From NCBI RefSeq assembly GCF_036370855.1, contig NC_088101.1:6455501-6519500 (forward strand): a stretch of 64,000 nt of DNA, read 5' to 3'. Position numbers and translations under genes: made by a program. Positions 1-13,744 of the stretch are shown one piece after another. This DNA comes from Dromaius novaehollandiae (lineage: Eukaryota; Chordata; Aves; Casuariiformes; Dromaiidae). Position 1 is the first letter of the stretch. Every line of letters begins with the position of its first letter. A model generated the notes under the pieces. That model was given only the letters and a program-made list of their open reading frames with translations. It did no database searches and had not been told where the DNA came from.

Positions 1-114
1 CGACTCCCACCTTCTCCCGCTCCCACGCAGACACCGCTCTGCACCTCAGCAGAGCTCCCAAGTGCGCAGGAAGCTCCCAGCAGCCCTTTCCCCGGGCGCA
101 TCCCGGGCTCTCAC

Positions 115-3100
115 CTCGCCAGGAGACACACGCCGGTGCTGTGAGCCCGGGGCTCTGCCAGGGACGCCCACGCTCCCTGCTCCCGGAGCAGCCGCAGCCA
201 CCGATTGTCCAGGCACCTCGCCAGCACCAGCTCCAATGCCGCCACAAAAAGGCTGGTGAAAAAACCCAAAGAAAGCTCCAGGCACAGCAGTTTGGGGGAA
301 GATTTCTCTTCAGCAGAGCCCCGCAACGGCCCCCGGCCGCAACACAGAGTTTATGGGCAGGAACGACCGTGCTGCGGCCAAATCCCCAGGCGCGCTGCCC
401 TGCAGCGACCAGTCCCACCACCTCACGGAGGCAGCCCAGTGCCAGCGGGACAATTGGGTGCTCCTGCAAGGCCATGGACCGCACGACCAAAGACCTGGGG
501 CACAGGCCAGCCCTGCCCCTGCCCCTACTCCTGCCACTGCCGCTCCTCACCTGCCCGGCATGTCAGCGCTCTCCAGGTCCCCAACGGACGGTGCCAGCTC
601 CTCCCCCAGCGTCTCGCTGACCTGCCTCAGAAGGCCGGGAAGCAGGTAGGGAAGCAGGCGCTGGACCAGTGTCTTCCTCTGCAGCACTGACACCACCTCG
701 CAGAGGGCGTGGGTGATCTGCAGAGAAATCCAACCAAGAGCCACCTGGTAAAACAAGGGCTTTTCCCACCAGCCACGGCCCCTGCCAGCCAGGGAGCTTT
801 CACTGTCTCCAATTCTCACTGCAGCGACAGCCTTGCGGCCCAGCAGCAGCAAACTGTCCCGGCTCCCCACACTGCTAACGCTGTCGCCACCCCGGCACAG
901 CACCCTGCGAGGCTCCACGGGCACTCGCAAAGGGCACAAAACTCCCTTGTGCAGAAGCACGAGCTGGAAAGCAGATGTGGAGTGGCACTAATGCCTGGGC
1001 CGCTGACCGTACCGTGCGAGGCTCCAGGGCAGCCTGGCTGCTGCCCAGCTCCCGAGTGCAGCACTCGCTCCTGTGGCTGCTCTTTCCCGCTGCCCTTAAC
1101 TTTTCAGTTAAGCACACCAGGATTTGGCACCCCAGGACGCTTCTCCCCAGGCTCCTCCACACCTCCACCATGTCGCTGCAAGGGAACAGATGCTTGCCCG
1201 TAAGCCCGCATCCCCGGGTACCTGCGGCACCCTCACGAGAGGCCAAACGCTCCCCTCGTCTGCATCGGGGATGGCGATGCCCAGGTCCGGACAGGGAAAC
1301 GAGCCCGTGATCCTGCAGCGCTCGCCTTTCCCGGGGAAAAACCACCTGCTTCCGACCGGGACCCCCCACGCAGGCACACCCCACGGCTGGGTCTGGCGGC
1401 AGAGGGAAGGGCGAGTGCACAGACCTGTCTGTGGGCAGGCACGCCTGGAGGAGGCTGTCGAGCACCGGCTGTGGGTGAGAGTGGGCCAGGAGGAACACGG
1501 CCCGCAGCACAAAGCACCTGCGAGCGCTCTGCCGGGTGCTCCGCAGGCAGGTGTAAAGGAGGTGCACGAGTTTGGGCACCTGAAAGGAGGAAGGCGACAA
1601 AGAATGGCTCGGCACGTCCTTTCCCCGTCTGTCTTCGGGGCCAACAGCCAACAACAGAGAGCAGCCAAAGGTGAATGCAAAAAACGCCTCTCACCTCCTC
1701 CTGGAATATTTGCTCTCCGCAATCCCCCAGGAAGGTGAGCGTCCACCGCTCAGCGGCCCACGCGCACACGGGCCTGGTGCACAGCAGGCTCTCCACAATG
1801 CTGCTCATGAAGCCTGAGGCCTGGCCTCGGGGGAAATATTTGCAAACGAGCTGGGGAGAAATCAGAAACACAAGCGACCACCTCACAGGCTGCTCAGATG
1901 CAAAACTCACGTCCTGACAGCAGCACCCCCACACACACACACATACATATCGTGGCCCCCGCTCTGCACTCCAGGGGCCAGTTACCTTCGCGATGTTGGT
2001 GGAGGTGGCCAGCAGAGACTCAGAGGTGACGGCACTGAGCCTCTCACGCAGGCGCCCGATCTCGTTGGTCCAGGGCGCCACGTCTGTGTTCTCGGCTGCA
2101 GCCAGGAGAAAGAGGAGTCATGTTTGCGGGGAACCAACCTCCGGCCACGCGGGTGGATAAGGGAGGACCCAAGGGAGGGTGGCGAAGGCCACGTCAAGCC
2201 AGGGCCCCCCAACGTAGCGCAGTGGGTTTGCCAGCCAGGCGAGGGTCTGGCCGCAGACAGGGACGGTCCCTGGCACTGGGGACACCGTCCTGCCCTCAGC
2301 AGCGGGGACAGCTCTGCCCGCTCTCCTCACCTCCTGTTCGGAGCAGGTGGCCGAGGCAGGTCACTGCCCACCAGCGGGACGCGGCCGACGTGTCGCATGT
2401 CAGAGGCCCCAGCAGTCCCGCCAGGGAGCCGAACCACTCACAGGCACGGCCTCGCTGTGGGAGCAAGAGGCAGGCAAAAAGGTCACCGGTAGCCCCGTGG
2501 CTGCTCTCCCTCTCCCGGCCTCACTGCCCCCGAGCCGCAGCTGACCTGGGGGCAAACGAGGGGCTGCCCTGCAGCCCCAGGAGGCCCAAAACCCAGCGCC
2601 TGCCCACACAGAGCTCCCTGTGCATGGGGTCCCCGCTCACCCTGTGCTCGCATCTCTCTTCGTAAGAGCCCAGCACCTGCACGCACACCTGCAGGGCCCT
2701 CTCCCGCTCGCATGCGTGGGCCGAGGTGAGCCAGCGCCGCAGGACCTGGCACAGGCAGACCTGTCTCACCACGGGCATCCTTCTGCTCGACACCCCTCGC
2801 TGGCCCCCTCCCTTCCCGACCCTGCTACCTCCGCGGCCCCGGTCTCTCCGGGCGACCCGGCCCGTGGCAAGGAGCCCTTCCCCGTGGGGACCTCCCCACT
2901 CCGGGCTCCTGCCGTGGGCAGCATTGAGTTGTGCAGCACCCCTCGCTCACAGCTGCGGCTGGGGAGAAGCTCTGGCTCATCTAGGGGCTCTGCAGGACAC
3001 TGCAAGCTGCCTGCAAGGAAGCTGCGGCCGATGGCAAAAGCCTGGATACAAACTTTGGGCAAGGGGGCCTGGAACGAGGACCATTCCACTCTCCGCCAAT

Positions 3101-6100
3101 GTGGGCGTTGCACCTAGTTACAGGGAAGCTCCCCTCCTCGGACCAGCCCCACGGGCACGATCCCCACGGCTCTGCCCCGCTCCGGCAGCGGCAACACTTT
3201 CCCTGCCACGCCGAGGACACTCACCTGCACCATGTCCTCGAAGCGGATGGGGGCCAGCTCTGCCCAGAGAAGGGCTCCCATGAGCTGGCCCAGCGCTCGC
3301 AGGGACGGCGCCTGCACACCCTGACACCAGAAAGGGGGACTGAGGCCGGGCACCCTGCGGAGACGCCAGCGCAGCCAGCGGCTGCCGGAGCATGGGGTGC
3401 CCGGACCTGAGCCCCCACCAAGGGGCAGCTGAGAAGGGCCAGTGCCTACCGGTGGGCATGAAGCAGCCACCGCCGTCTGCCCTCTCCTGTCCATCTGCTC
3501 CGGGCGACGAAGGCACACGATGCCCTGGCAGCACTGAGCCAGGAGGTGGCGGTTTTCCTCCCTGCTCAGACGGGGCTTCAGCTTGCTGCCAGCAGAAAAA
3601 AGGCACAGAAGACAGAGAGGCCGCTTACTAGCACTCTCCAGGCCGAGTCAGAGGACAACTGCCCTTGGCCCCATCGACAGCCCCAAATCCAGCACCCGCA
3701 GCCCCAGCCAGACCAGCCAGCTGCGCTGGGACATGCAGTGACTCCCACAGCCCCAGGGACAGACCCTACCTCAACTGCTGCATGGCCACGAGGGCCCGGG
3801 GGTGCACCGGGGACTCCTGGGGCTCTTCCTGAATCACCTCCTGCAAGTCACAGGCAGGCACACGCAAGGTGGGCAGCGGGCAGGGGTGCCGCAGAGCCTT
3901 CCCACCCACCCCGGCCAGGGGCTCTGCTGCCAGACCCCGCAGGCACCGGCTCCACCACCCCCATGGCTCCCACCAAGGCCCCGCAGGATGACGTGGCAGC
4001 TCCCTGGCGCCCGGACACACCACATTCCCCTGCGACGGCCCCGAGCAGCAGCACCCACGCGCCCCGCCGGCTGGGGATGCGGCTCAGGGCCCTCGGGAGC
4101 TCGCGCACTGCCCCAGGAGACCATCGGGCTCTGCACAAACCTGCCCCACGGCAGAGCCCAAAGCTCCCCTGCGCAACGTCCCCGGCTCTGGGCACTCACC
4201 AGCAGGGTCTGCAGCAGCTCCCGCTTGCAGCAGAGCTCAAACCTGGGGCCGGCGCCTGCAGCCTGGATGGCAAGGCTGATCTCAGTGACGCTCTGCACCA
4301 GGGAGAGCTTCAGCTGCGCATCCTGATCCCAGGGGAGAAAAACACACTTGGAGCTCTTCCAAGGCCCCAGGGCTGAAAGAGCAGCTGGGCTGGGGGGGAT
4401 CCGCCTCCAAGCACAGCACAGGGACAACACTGTGCCCTCCGGGAGCCCCGCAGAACCCAGCTCAGCACCTGCGCCCCACCAAGGAAACCTCTCTCCCCTC
4501 CTGGGAAGGAGCCTCCCACGGGGAGGGGAGCAGCTGCCCAGCTGCCAGCTGGAAAGACCCTGCAGACCCTGGCCCACGGCAGCAGGGCGAGCAGCACTGG
4601 TGCTGGCTGTGACGGGAGAGGTGCGCGTGGCAAGGCCCAGGAGAGGCCGGAGCTGGCGGCACCCGGCCGGCTCTGCCTCGCACCCCGAGCACCCACCTGG
4701 CAGCCCTCTCGGTAGAGCTGCAGGACATTCGCCACCACGTCTCTCTCGACACGGGCAAGCAGCTGCTCCCTGGGGGCGCGCAGCGCCATCCGGCCGTACA
4801 TCACCAGCAGCGCAGCGCGAGTAGCGCGGGTCCTTCTTGCCTTGCTCTGCCGGGGGGTCGACGGAGAAGCACCGAGACGTCAGCCCGTGGCCCTGCTGTG
4901 CCCGGGACCCCGCGCGCTCCCGAGGCGGGAGCTGCCCCGCACCCGACCGGCGGCTCAGCTCCCCACGCACCTCCCGGCAGCTCCCCGCAACAACACCCCG
5001 GGCCCTTTACCTTCTTGCGTTTCAAAGTCCCCGTGAACTCCTCCACCAAGGACAAGGCCAGCTGGAAGTGGCTCTCGGCACAGCGGGACACAACTGAAAC
5101 CATGCCCTGCAGCACAGCAGAAACGGGGAGTCGCTCCAGCCCCAACGCCCAGCCCTGGCTGGCTCTGCTTTCCCCAGGGAAACGGCCGCAAACAGAACAG
5201 CAGCAAGGGCTGCAGCAGGGCACGCAGAGCCCCTCTGTCCCAGGGACATGCAGGGGACACGCGGGAAAGCAGGGCGACACGAGGAAACCTCACCTGCGCC
5301 TGCCACAGCTCCAGGAAGTTGGCTGCTTTCAGGTGCTCCAAGGTCTGCTCCTGCACGTGGTGGAGACACCCACAAGCTGCCAGGGCCGTGCCGAGAGCCT
5401 TGTACAGGAACCGCTGCAAGAGAAGAGGCCGAGCCCCGCCTGTGGTGACAGCCCGGCCTGGCCAGAGAGGGCCAGGCCACACTGGCCACACTGTGCCAGG
5501 ACCTGCCGAGGCGCCTGCGGCACCGGCCCCACAGCAGCCAGCGGCCAGCCCGGCCCCGCCGCCAGCTCAGCACAGAGGGGAGTGCGAGCCCCTTCATGGG
5601 GAAAGAGAGCAGGCAGCAGGGAAACCAGCCCGCGCGGCAGAGCACCACCGCCAGCCCTCGCCCCGGCCTGAGTGTCCCTGGGCTCTGCCGCCGCAGCCCT
5701 CGGGGCGCACGAGCCACAGCCACGCCACGCAGGGAACAAACCTTCTCCCAGGACAGGCGGGGAGAGCTGCCCAGCTGCCAGCTCAGCTCCTGGCTCAGGC
5801 CCACGGTCCAGGCCTCGCTCGCAATGAGCTCCAGAGAGGTTTGCAGGAACTAGGGCAGAGTGGGAGATGAAGCAAATGCCCCCCTGCCCTTGGCCGGGGC
5901 CTTTTGCTCATCCAAGTGGCCCTGGAGACTGCCGGGCAGAGCTCCCCCTCGCGACAGCCTGTCTCCTCACCCGCCCCTCTTGCAACCTGCCTCTCGCTCT
6001 TCCCCTAATGCGCCACTCGAGGCCCCTGGGCTCGGTACACGCCAGAAGCAGGCGGTGCCACGGCATGGGGCCACGCTGGAGGCCTCTGCCCCAGCCTTCA

Positions 6101-9100
6101 GCTGCATTTGTGCTCAGCTGTGCACCACGTGCCCAGAGCAGCTCCTCTGAGCGGGCAGCACCCACAGCTGGGGCAGGCGCCGGGGGCTCGGGACGTGCCC
6201 GCACCGCTCGGTGCCCAAACAGGGAGCCCCCAGGTTGCTCCCACCACTTTTCCTGGCCCCCGTTTACCCTGTCCAGCAAGGGCCCCCACAGGGACGCTGT
6301 ACCTTCAGCAGAAGGCTCTCCCACTCGGCCACGTCCAGGGAGCTCGCTGTTGTTCCTGCAAAGCCCGAGGAAGCAAAGCCCTCGCTGTTATCCCAGCGAG
6401 CACCACGGCAGAGCCCGGGTGTCTCCTTTGCAGTCTGATGCCCCAAAGCCTCAGGCCACCAGGCTGACAAGCGCCCGCAAACCCGGCACCGTTCCCTGCT
6501 GCCAGGCCGGGGAGCTGAGGGCATTTTGCTGCCCCCTCCGCCCCCAGCCTCTCCCTCCCGCCAGCACTTTACCTGCCAGGTGCTGCAGCAGCAGGGGGAT
6601 GTCTGCGGCCCACTTCGCCCCCACGGCTCCGTGGATCGTGCTGGGGAGCGCCTGCAGCAGCTGCAGGGCCGCGGCTCCACGGCCACCGCCCGCGTGTGGA
6701 GCCACTGCCGCCACCACCTAGGCCAGGGCAGGAGAGAGATGGGCTCGCTCCTGCCCCAGGAGCTGTGGCTACCCTGCAGGCAGGCAGGTCAGCACTGCCC
6801 CGGCTTGCAGCAGGCAGCCAGTGGCTTTGCCCAGGGACTGCCGTGCCACAGGAGGAGCAGGAGCCCCTGACAGGCACCCTGCGACACGCTCCTGCCTCCT
6901 CCCGGGGCACCCGGCACCGGCCTCAGCACCGTCTCTCCTGCCCTCTGCCCTTGCCCCAGCCACAAAAGTTCTTTCCCCGGGGCCCCGCTACTCACCAGCA
7001 GGCGAGCCAGCAGGGCCTGGGGAGCTGGCAGAGCGGCTGTGGGCAGAAAGAAAGGCTGCGTGAGACGCCCAGCCCCACCGGGCCCTGCCCGCCCCATGTC
7101 CCAAGCCCTCACGCGGGGCTGAAGGGGACCCCGGCCGCGCCACCTCCGCACAGTCCCTGCCGGGCTCCCGCGCTGAACAGCCGCCGCTGAAGGCAGCCCC
7201 AGCACGGCAGGAACCAGCCCCTGGGCCCCGGCAAGAGCTGGGCGCAGCAGCGCCAGGTGGCTCTGCCCCTGCCCCTGCCCCTGCCCCTGCGCGGGGCTGG
7301 CAGGGGACGCAGGCACACGCGCTGCCCTGCGCCCACCCAGCCTGGCAGAGCGCGCCATGACTTTCTGCTCCCCACCTGGCTCCTCAGACTCCAGGGCCTC
7401 AGGCGCCGCCTCCTCTTGCTCCTGCTCTGCCCTGTCCCGTCTCTCGGTCAGGCTGCGCAGGCAGCGGCAGAGCGGGACCATCATGCCCGTGTACTTGGCT
7501 GGCACCACGTACCACAGCAGCTTTGGCCACAGGAGCTGCAGGCAAGAACCAGGCCATTTGGCACACTGGCGTTTCCACCCCTCCGGTCCAGTTCCCCCAT
7601 CACTGCCGCATCTCCGGCACCGGCCCAGCCCCTCGGCCTCGCTCCTTCCCTAACTCAGCAGCTCCGGTCTCGCCCTGCCTTCCTCCTCCACCTTCTCTCC
7701 CTCTCGCCCGCCGTGCTTCGCACCCCTTTCCACCTCCCAGCACCAGCAAGTCCGGCCCGCAGAGCTCGCCCCAGCTCTTCTCAGCTGCGCTGGTGGCTAA
7801 GGGGGGGGGTCCCAGCGCACAGGTGGAGGATGACTCACTTTGGCCACCGCTCCGGCAGAGACATCCAGCGTGCCCAGCACGTGGGCGCACAGGCTCTGAA
7901 CAGCCCTTTCTTCCCGCGCTTCCACCATGCTAAGCTTTCCTGTTGCCTGCAAGACAGACATGGGAAACACCCGTCACTGCCCCATCCCAGACCTCGCGAT
8001 GCATGCGACAGGGAGGCTGCTCCCTCCGGGGCACTGTGGCCAGCGGCCCTGCTGTGCCGGGCTCCCCGCTGCCAGGGACACCCACGGCAACATGGCACGG
8101 CCAGGGCATGGGAGGCAGCCCCGGTGCCGCACTCTGCCCTTACCAGTCTGCCCGAGGCCCGGCTGAACTCGCTGAAGAGGTGCCCCACCACGTCCCACGC
8201 CGAGCAGCCTGGGGCACTGGAGCGCAGCAGCTCCCCAATGAAATGCAGCACTGCCCTCCTCACCTGCAGTCACGGGAGGCTGCAGTCACGACCCGGCCCA
8301 AAGCCCAGCGGAGCTGCCTTCGCCGTGCTGCAGCCCTTCTGGCTGGGCCGCGCAGCAGCAGCCCTCACTCCCTGGCCGCCACCGGCCTCCAGCCCCGGGC
8401 CCTGCCTTGGCCTGTGGCTATGGCCTCGCCAGGCTCTGCCCGGGAAAAGGGCTGCTGTGCCCCGGTGGCAGCACCAGCCCTGCCCAAACCAGCTCACCTG
8501 GGCCGCAGGGTCATGGCACACGGACTGCACCAGCTTCGCAAACAGGGGCAGCTTCTCCCTCGTGTCTGGGGCTGCAGGAGACAAGGAGAGGTGGGTGCTG
8601 AGGCCGAGCCCCCGTTCCTGCAGGGATTCGTCACAGCTCCCCGGCTTTCCATACACAGGCGGGACAGAAAAGCAGGGCCAGACTGCGCGTCAGAAGAAGC
8701 AGCAGCATCCCAGGGGGACGCCATTTTTCCGGCCTGCCTTACTGACCGTCAGAGCGGACCAGAGCTTGCAGCACTGCCACGGCTGCCACGCGATCGGCCT
8801 TGCTCCCGTTCCTCAGCTTGTAGTAGAGGAACTCGATGGTCTCCTCCGGGCAAATTCGGGCTGTGGGGAAGAAATCACGCTTGGCATCAGTGAGCAGTGT
8901 CTTCCCACTCGGGCAGGTTCGCAAGAGAGCTGCTGGGACACGGCAGTGCGGCACCAGCTCGCCTCTGCTTACCCTGCAGCACCATGCAGCGGCACAGCTC
9001 TGCTCTGTGCTCTGGGCTGGGCGGCTCCATCTCATCGCAGAGCTGTGGGAACAAGGCACGTTTCAGAGAAAGCCGGATCGGCGGGGAGAGGGACAGAAAA

Positions 9101-12100
9101 GCAACCGCACTGTCAGCGCTCGTCTCGCGGGTGGCTCTGGGCACAGAGCCACAACCAGAGCCCCGAGCCCCAGGCACACGCAGAGCTGTGCAGCAGCCAA
9201 GGCTGCCCAGGAGCCCCAGGCCAGCGACGCGGCACCAGGCCTTACCTGCTGGTGCACAGCAGTGGCGATGGCCAGATGCCTGGCCCGGGGCACGCGGGTC
9301 TGAATGTCTGCCACAGCCCCCAGGAAATAGCCGAGACTCTGCAAGGGAGTGTGGGAGGGAGGGAGAGGGCGGCTGTCACTGCGAGCCACCCAGAAAGCGA
9401 GAAAGCAGCATCGCTGGGAGATGCCGCGGCTGGAACCCACTTGCAGGGAAACCCCAGCCCCGCACGGGGCTTCTGGCTCATCCTTCCCACAGAGCAGCAC
9501 CGCGAGGTCTCTCTCCTCCACGCAGCCCTGCCGGGATGGCCTTTCCCGGCACACTGCCCCCCCTTGCACCTCTCCCCGTCACAGGGGCTGGACGCGGCCC
9601 TGGGCGTGAGGGCAGAGCTCCTCACACACTCCCAGCCCCGGGAGGCGGCGCAGCCTCCCCTCCCAAGCCACTCGCCCCAGCCACTCACCACTCCCTCCTG
9701 GCCCTCCCGCCATGCTGGTTTCTTCCAGCATGAGCCCAGAAAGCCCCGGGCCCCCGTTTCCTCGTTCCTGCTCCAAGGGACCTGGCTCCTTCCAGCACCC
9801 CACAGCTCCCCGACACCTCGCGGCACCCCCATGGCCCCTGGCCGCGCCATGTCCCACACAATGCCTCACCACGGTCACCCCAGAGGGGTCCCAGACTTCC
9901 CGATACTGCTGCAGCAGCCAGAGGAGATGCTCCCAGGCGTGCTCACGGTGCTCCTCCACATGCAGGAGGACACCCATCATGGCACCCATCGCCCTGAGCA
10001 CAGCCTGCTTGACCTGCCGAGGGACGGTGACACGCCGTGTCAAGGGCTGAGGGTCTCTCCAGCGCTCGCCTCCCCCAGACACCAGCCTGCCCTTCCCGCA
10101 CGGGGGCTTCCCCTTCCCTGTCACCCCTGGTGAGAAGGGCTCGCTGGCCAGCACAGAGAGCATTTCCTCCCGGCACCCCCAGCCTCCCCCGTTGAAAGGC
10201 CCTGGCATTCGGCCGCTTCCCAGAAGGCAGCCCCCAGTCCCCGGACTCCCGGCTCGGGGCGCTTTCGCGACCAGCCTGCTCCCTTTGGCCCCTCGCACAG
10301 TGCTGCGGACAACCCCACTGCTGCCCACGGCTGCGAGAGCATCAACACTCACCTCTTCCTCCTCGCAGCACCGCCGCTTTCTGCTCACGTAGCAGAAGAG
10401 CGGGTAAACGTGGGCACAGAGCTGGGCAGGCCCCAGGCGAGGGAAGGCACCTTTCTCCCCCTCGCGGAAGTACATGCTTATGCCGCTGCACCACTGCTCC
10501 AGAACTGCAGCACAAGAAGGGAAACAGGATCGCACCAAAGTCTCTGACTGGTGAAGACCTTGCACTGGCCCCCGGGCCTGCTTTAAGCCCAGGCCAGGCT
10601 CGCCAGGGCACAGGTTGCAAGGAGATCTGCCTTCAGGGACGCGTTGTGCCATGGTCTGAGACACCTGGATGGCAACGCTGCCTTGTTTCTCCCCTCTTCC
10701 GCCCCAGCACCACACCTTCTCCTCCGCACAGCCTCGCTCCCTTCCACCACTGCCCGCTGCAGCCCCGGCCTCCCCCTTCCCAAACGTCTGCCCCTCAGCA
10801 CACGCTTGGAGGTTTTGGCTGTTCTTTCCCATGCTCTCCCTTCAAGCCCACCAACACAAAGCCAGGCTGCCCTCAGGGAAAGGGAGGAGAAGGGAGGGGA
10901 ACAAAACTGGGCAGAGCTCGGCCAAAGGTAGCTAAAACTGGGAGGCAAGTGCGGGAGCAGAGAGAGCAGGCAGGGACCCAAGAGCTCCTCAGGGCACCTG
11001 CACCCAGCACCATCCCGGCCAGCCCACGGACCCCACCCCCGGCGGCACCCGCTGCTCCCGCACGTTGAGGGCACTTGGCGGCTGCTGAGGCTGGAGCTCG
11101 CCGCAGGCTCAGCCCTGCCGTGCCGGCCCCGAGACCCCGGCGAGGCACCCAGGGCCACCCCGATCCCTGCCCCTCCCCCTCCCCCTTCCCCTTCTCCTTC
11201 CCTTCCTGTGGCCCAACCGTGGACCCAAAACTCACCGCCGCAGACGGCGCACAGCATCCGGCCGCTCCCCACCTCGCTCAGCACGCCGCGCAGGGCTGAC
11301 AGGGTCGTTGCTGCGAAGGGCACGCACTGCAGGGCTGCAGAGAGGGCAGGGGTGGGCGACCCTGTCAGCCAGAGCCGCCTTGGCCCGCGGGCTCCATCCC
11401 CCGGCAGCGCTGCCGCACCAGGGCCAGGGCTACGGGGCCGCGGGGCTGTGCCAGGGGCAGGGGGACGGGAGAGCTGCCGCAGCACTGGGAGAGGCCCCGG
11501 CACGAGGAGGCTCCTGCCAGGGTGCCCGTGTGCCGGCCGCCTTCCCCGAGGTGCGTGGGAAAGCCCTGGGCACAGCGAGGGCGATGCAGGGCAGAGCCTG
11601 GCGTGTTTGGTCTCTGGCGGGTTCCCTCCAGCCCAGCCCAGACCGTTCTGGGCAGGGGCAGGAGTCCCGTCTCCCACCCGGCACCCGCTGCAACCCACAG
11701 CAGCAGGCTGGGGGGCCGTACCGTAGCGTGTGGCGAGGTTGCGCAGGGTGATGAGGACAAACTCCTCCGACGTCTCCTCCAGGGCCTTCAGGTGGCCCTG
11801 CAGCGCCGACACCACGTCGCACAAGTGGGAGCGGGCCAGCGCCACCAGGACATCACTAGCCGCCGTCCTCACGGAGGCCGTCCCACCCTGGAAGACAGCA
11901 GCTCGCGTGTGGCAGGAGCACGACCGGCCGTCTCCCACGGCTCGGCCTCCAGGCAGGACACACAACCCGTAACTTGACTCCGACCGTCCCTCGCTCACAA
12001 ACAGCCCTGCGGCCACCTCTCTGCACAGCCCCGGGCCACCGCCCCAACCCCCCGCCAGGACAAGTCCCAAAGGCTCTCCATAGGACGGCCAGGCCGGGCG

Positions 12101-13066
12101 CCGGCGTCCGGGGTCACCCTCAGAGAGAACAAGCTCACCTGGGCCGCTCGCAGGTCCTCCAACGCCACTGCTATCACTCTGTCCACCTCAGAGCTCTGCA
12201 GATGGCTCTCGTCGCCCCACAAGACGCTCTCCAGCTCGCGGTAGGTCTCCGCTCTGCTGCCCTGGGGACACACCACACACGGCAGCGATGGGACATGCCG
12301 CCCCGCAGCAGCTCCGCCACGCTGACGCCGCGGACGAGCTGCCGGTGCCGCTCAGCACAGCCGTCGGGAGCAGGCGAGAAACCCAGCACTGGGATTTCCT
12401 GACCCCGCCCCCAACCCCGGGGACACCGCCACCTCCTGTGGGAAAGGAGGGCACGCGGGAGCCTCCGCCCAGCACCACCGGCAGGATCAGCGTTTTGGGA
12501 TGAGGCGCAGCAGGAGGGCAGAGGTGCCGCTGGGCGAGATCAGCCTGCGGCACTCGGGGAAGCCAGGGTGCTGCGGGGAGCCCTCAAACCCCACGCAGCC
12601 CCGCAGGACGCCCCCGCCTCACCTCGGCGTCTTGCAGCCGGTTCAACAGAGAAGTCACCACGGTGGCAAAGGTAGCGATGGCCACAGGGACAGACCCGGC
12701 CGCCTTGCCACCGTCCTCACCACGCGCAGGTCCCGACTGGGCACCTACACAAGTGAAGAAACCTGGAAGGAAAGCAACCGAGGGTTTGCATCGCTCCAGC
12801 AGCCGCAGGGACGGGCCCCGAGTCGGGCAAACGTCTCCCCAGCCGGAGCATGGGCCCGCAGGAGAGGCCGGTGGAGCCGGCTCTGTGCAGCCTGGGGAAG
12901 AGCAGCCCGGGGCAGCTTGGGGCTGGCCCCAAGCGCGTGACCCTGGCTCTCCCTGTGCCAAGAACGTGGGCACCAGCAGGTCCCTGTCCCCCCCACCAGC
13001 GTGCTGGCAGGCGTGGTGCTGAGCGTGGTGCCGGTCCCCACCTCGGAGCGCTCGCAGCACCCCCAT
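115..13066 (-). CDS. MROH-like: Gene A: maestro heat-like repeat (MROH) family protein, 3' end outside window
   Basis: Armadillo/HEAT-repeat scaffold protein of the MROH family; the biochemical role is poorly known. Start codon at 13066 in the context GCCGCGATGG. Coding exons 1 to 33 are seen: 13042-13066, 12623-12744, 12139-12261, 11722-11887, 11236-11334, 10353-10504, 9870-10013, 9246-9338, 8973-9042, 8747-8860, 8498-8571, 8144-8263, 7839-7946, 7376-7535, 6996-7036, 6573-6717, 6303-6355, 5742-5849, 5294-5413, 5011-5106, 4697-4846, 4200-4322, 3770-3840, 3450-3585, 3225-3311, 2641-2745, 2331-2454, 1986-2095, 1695-1850, 1425-1579, 1013-1175, 551-717, 115-252. All junctions are GT/AG with matching phases and no internal stop, giving about 1,272 codons. 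Exons 34 to 41 should lie left of position 1. Its promoter CpG island has a deletion of about 332 bp compared with gene B. Which MROH member is closest (1, 2A or 2B) cannot be settled by eye. Confidence 0.85.
1926..1950. repeat. CA microsatellite, short allele (unit 1)
   Basis: Short CA run in the intron between exons 28 and 29. It is the same length as in unit 3 (40707-40731) and shorter than in unit 2. Confidence 0.85.
11361..11420. repeat. Intronic source-like copy of the 60-bp segment (unit 1)
   Basis: Partner of the copy next to the ERV at 15453-15512. It sits just upstream, in gene sense, of exon 5. The homologous stretch in unit 2 is 30584-30643. Confidence 0.85.
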
Positions 13067-13740
13067 CGCGGCAGGACTCCCTATACAGATGTGCTGCTCC
13101 ACCAGCACCTCCTCCCACGGGAGCCGCGAGCCACTGGGCCAGCACCGGCCTCGGGGAAGGGGGGAGACCCACAAGGGCCACTGTGACACGCGGGGGCCCC
13201 AACGCCTCACAGAGGGCTGCTGGCAACGTGAGGCTGGGGGGGGGCAGGCACCGGGGACACACCCCCCATACACACACCCCAAACGTGGCACTGTCCCACA
13301 GGCTCCAGCGCTCGCGGTCGCTCCTCGGCCCCCAGCCCTTTCCAGCGGCGACTGTCTCCTGCCGTCACACGGGCAAGTGCTCCGGCAGAGAGGCCCTGGG
13401 AGCCAGTTCGCGCCATTGCTCACACAAGCACCTGGTCATTCGGTCGCCTAGAAAGCCTCGCTGGCACCCGGGGCCTGACGGCATCGAGCCACAAGCTGCC
13501 AGGTCACGCAGGCTGCAAAGCTGCTCTCCAGTCCCCCGGCCAGCCCACAACACAAGCGTTTTGTTTAGATGTAGCAGCACTAATTCATTACAAGGTCGTG
13601 GAATAAAAGCTGGTGCCAGGTGGAAGGCAACGTTATCGCCCTTCCCTCCGGATTTAGGAGCTGCGTCCCTGCAGCCTCGACGAGCCTTCTGATAGACCCG
13701 GGCTCCCTGGGCTCAGCGCTGCACAAAGGCAAAGCAAAGC
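13067..13740. other. Region upstream of gene A start codon, no recognised gene
   Basis: Lies between the first coding exon and the ERV fossil, probably part of intron 1 or 5' UTR. It contains a G run near 13227-13235, short CA-rich tracts near 13267 and a moderately AT-rich patch at 13560-13640 with a plus-strand AATAAA at 13602. I see no open frame with family resemblance. The corresponding region of unit 2 is 32291-32985. Confidence 0.5.
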
Positions 13741-13744
13741 TGGT

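Noticed and set aside
46-960. Many short frames on both strands across the gene region
   Set aside because: They run through splice sites or in the wrong frame of real exons. Only those consistent with GT/AG borders and phase were kept.
7257-10133. Long plus-strand open frame of 958 codons opposite the MROH exons
   Set aside because: It is antisense to exons 7 to 14, spans their introns as well, has no family resemblance, and exists because the region is GC-rich. The minus strand has coherent exons.
13602-13607. Plus-strand AATAAA near the ERV fossil as a poly(A) signal
   Set aside because: No plus-strand gene ends there and no GT-rich downstream element is obvious. It may be chance in an AT-richer patch.
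13560-13740. Possible LTR or env remnant beside the ERV pol fragment
   Set aside because: The position would fit, but no convincing ends, target-site duplication or env similarity could be seen, so it was left unassigned.
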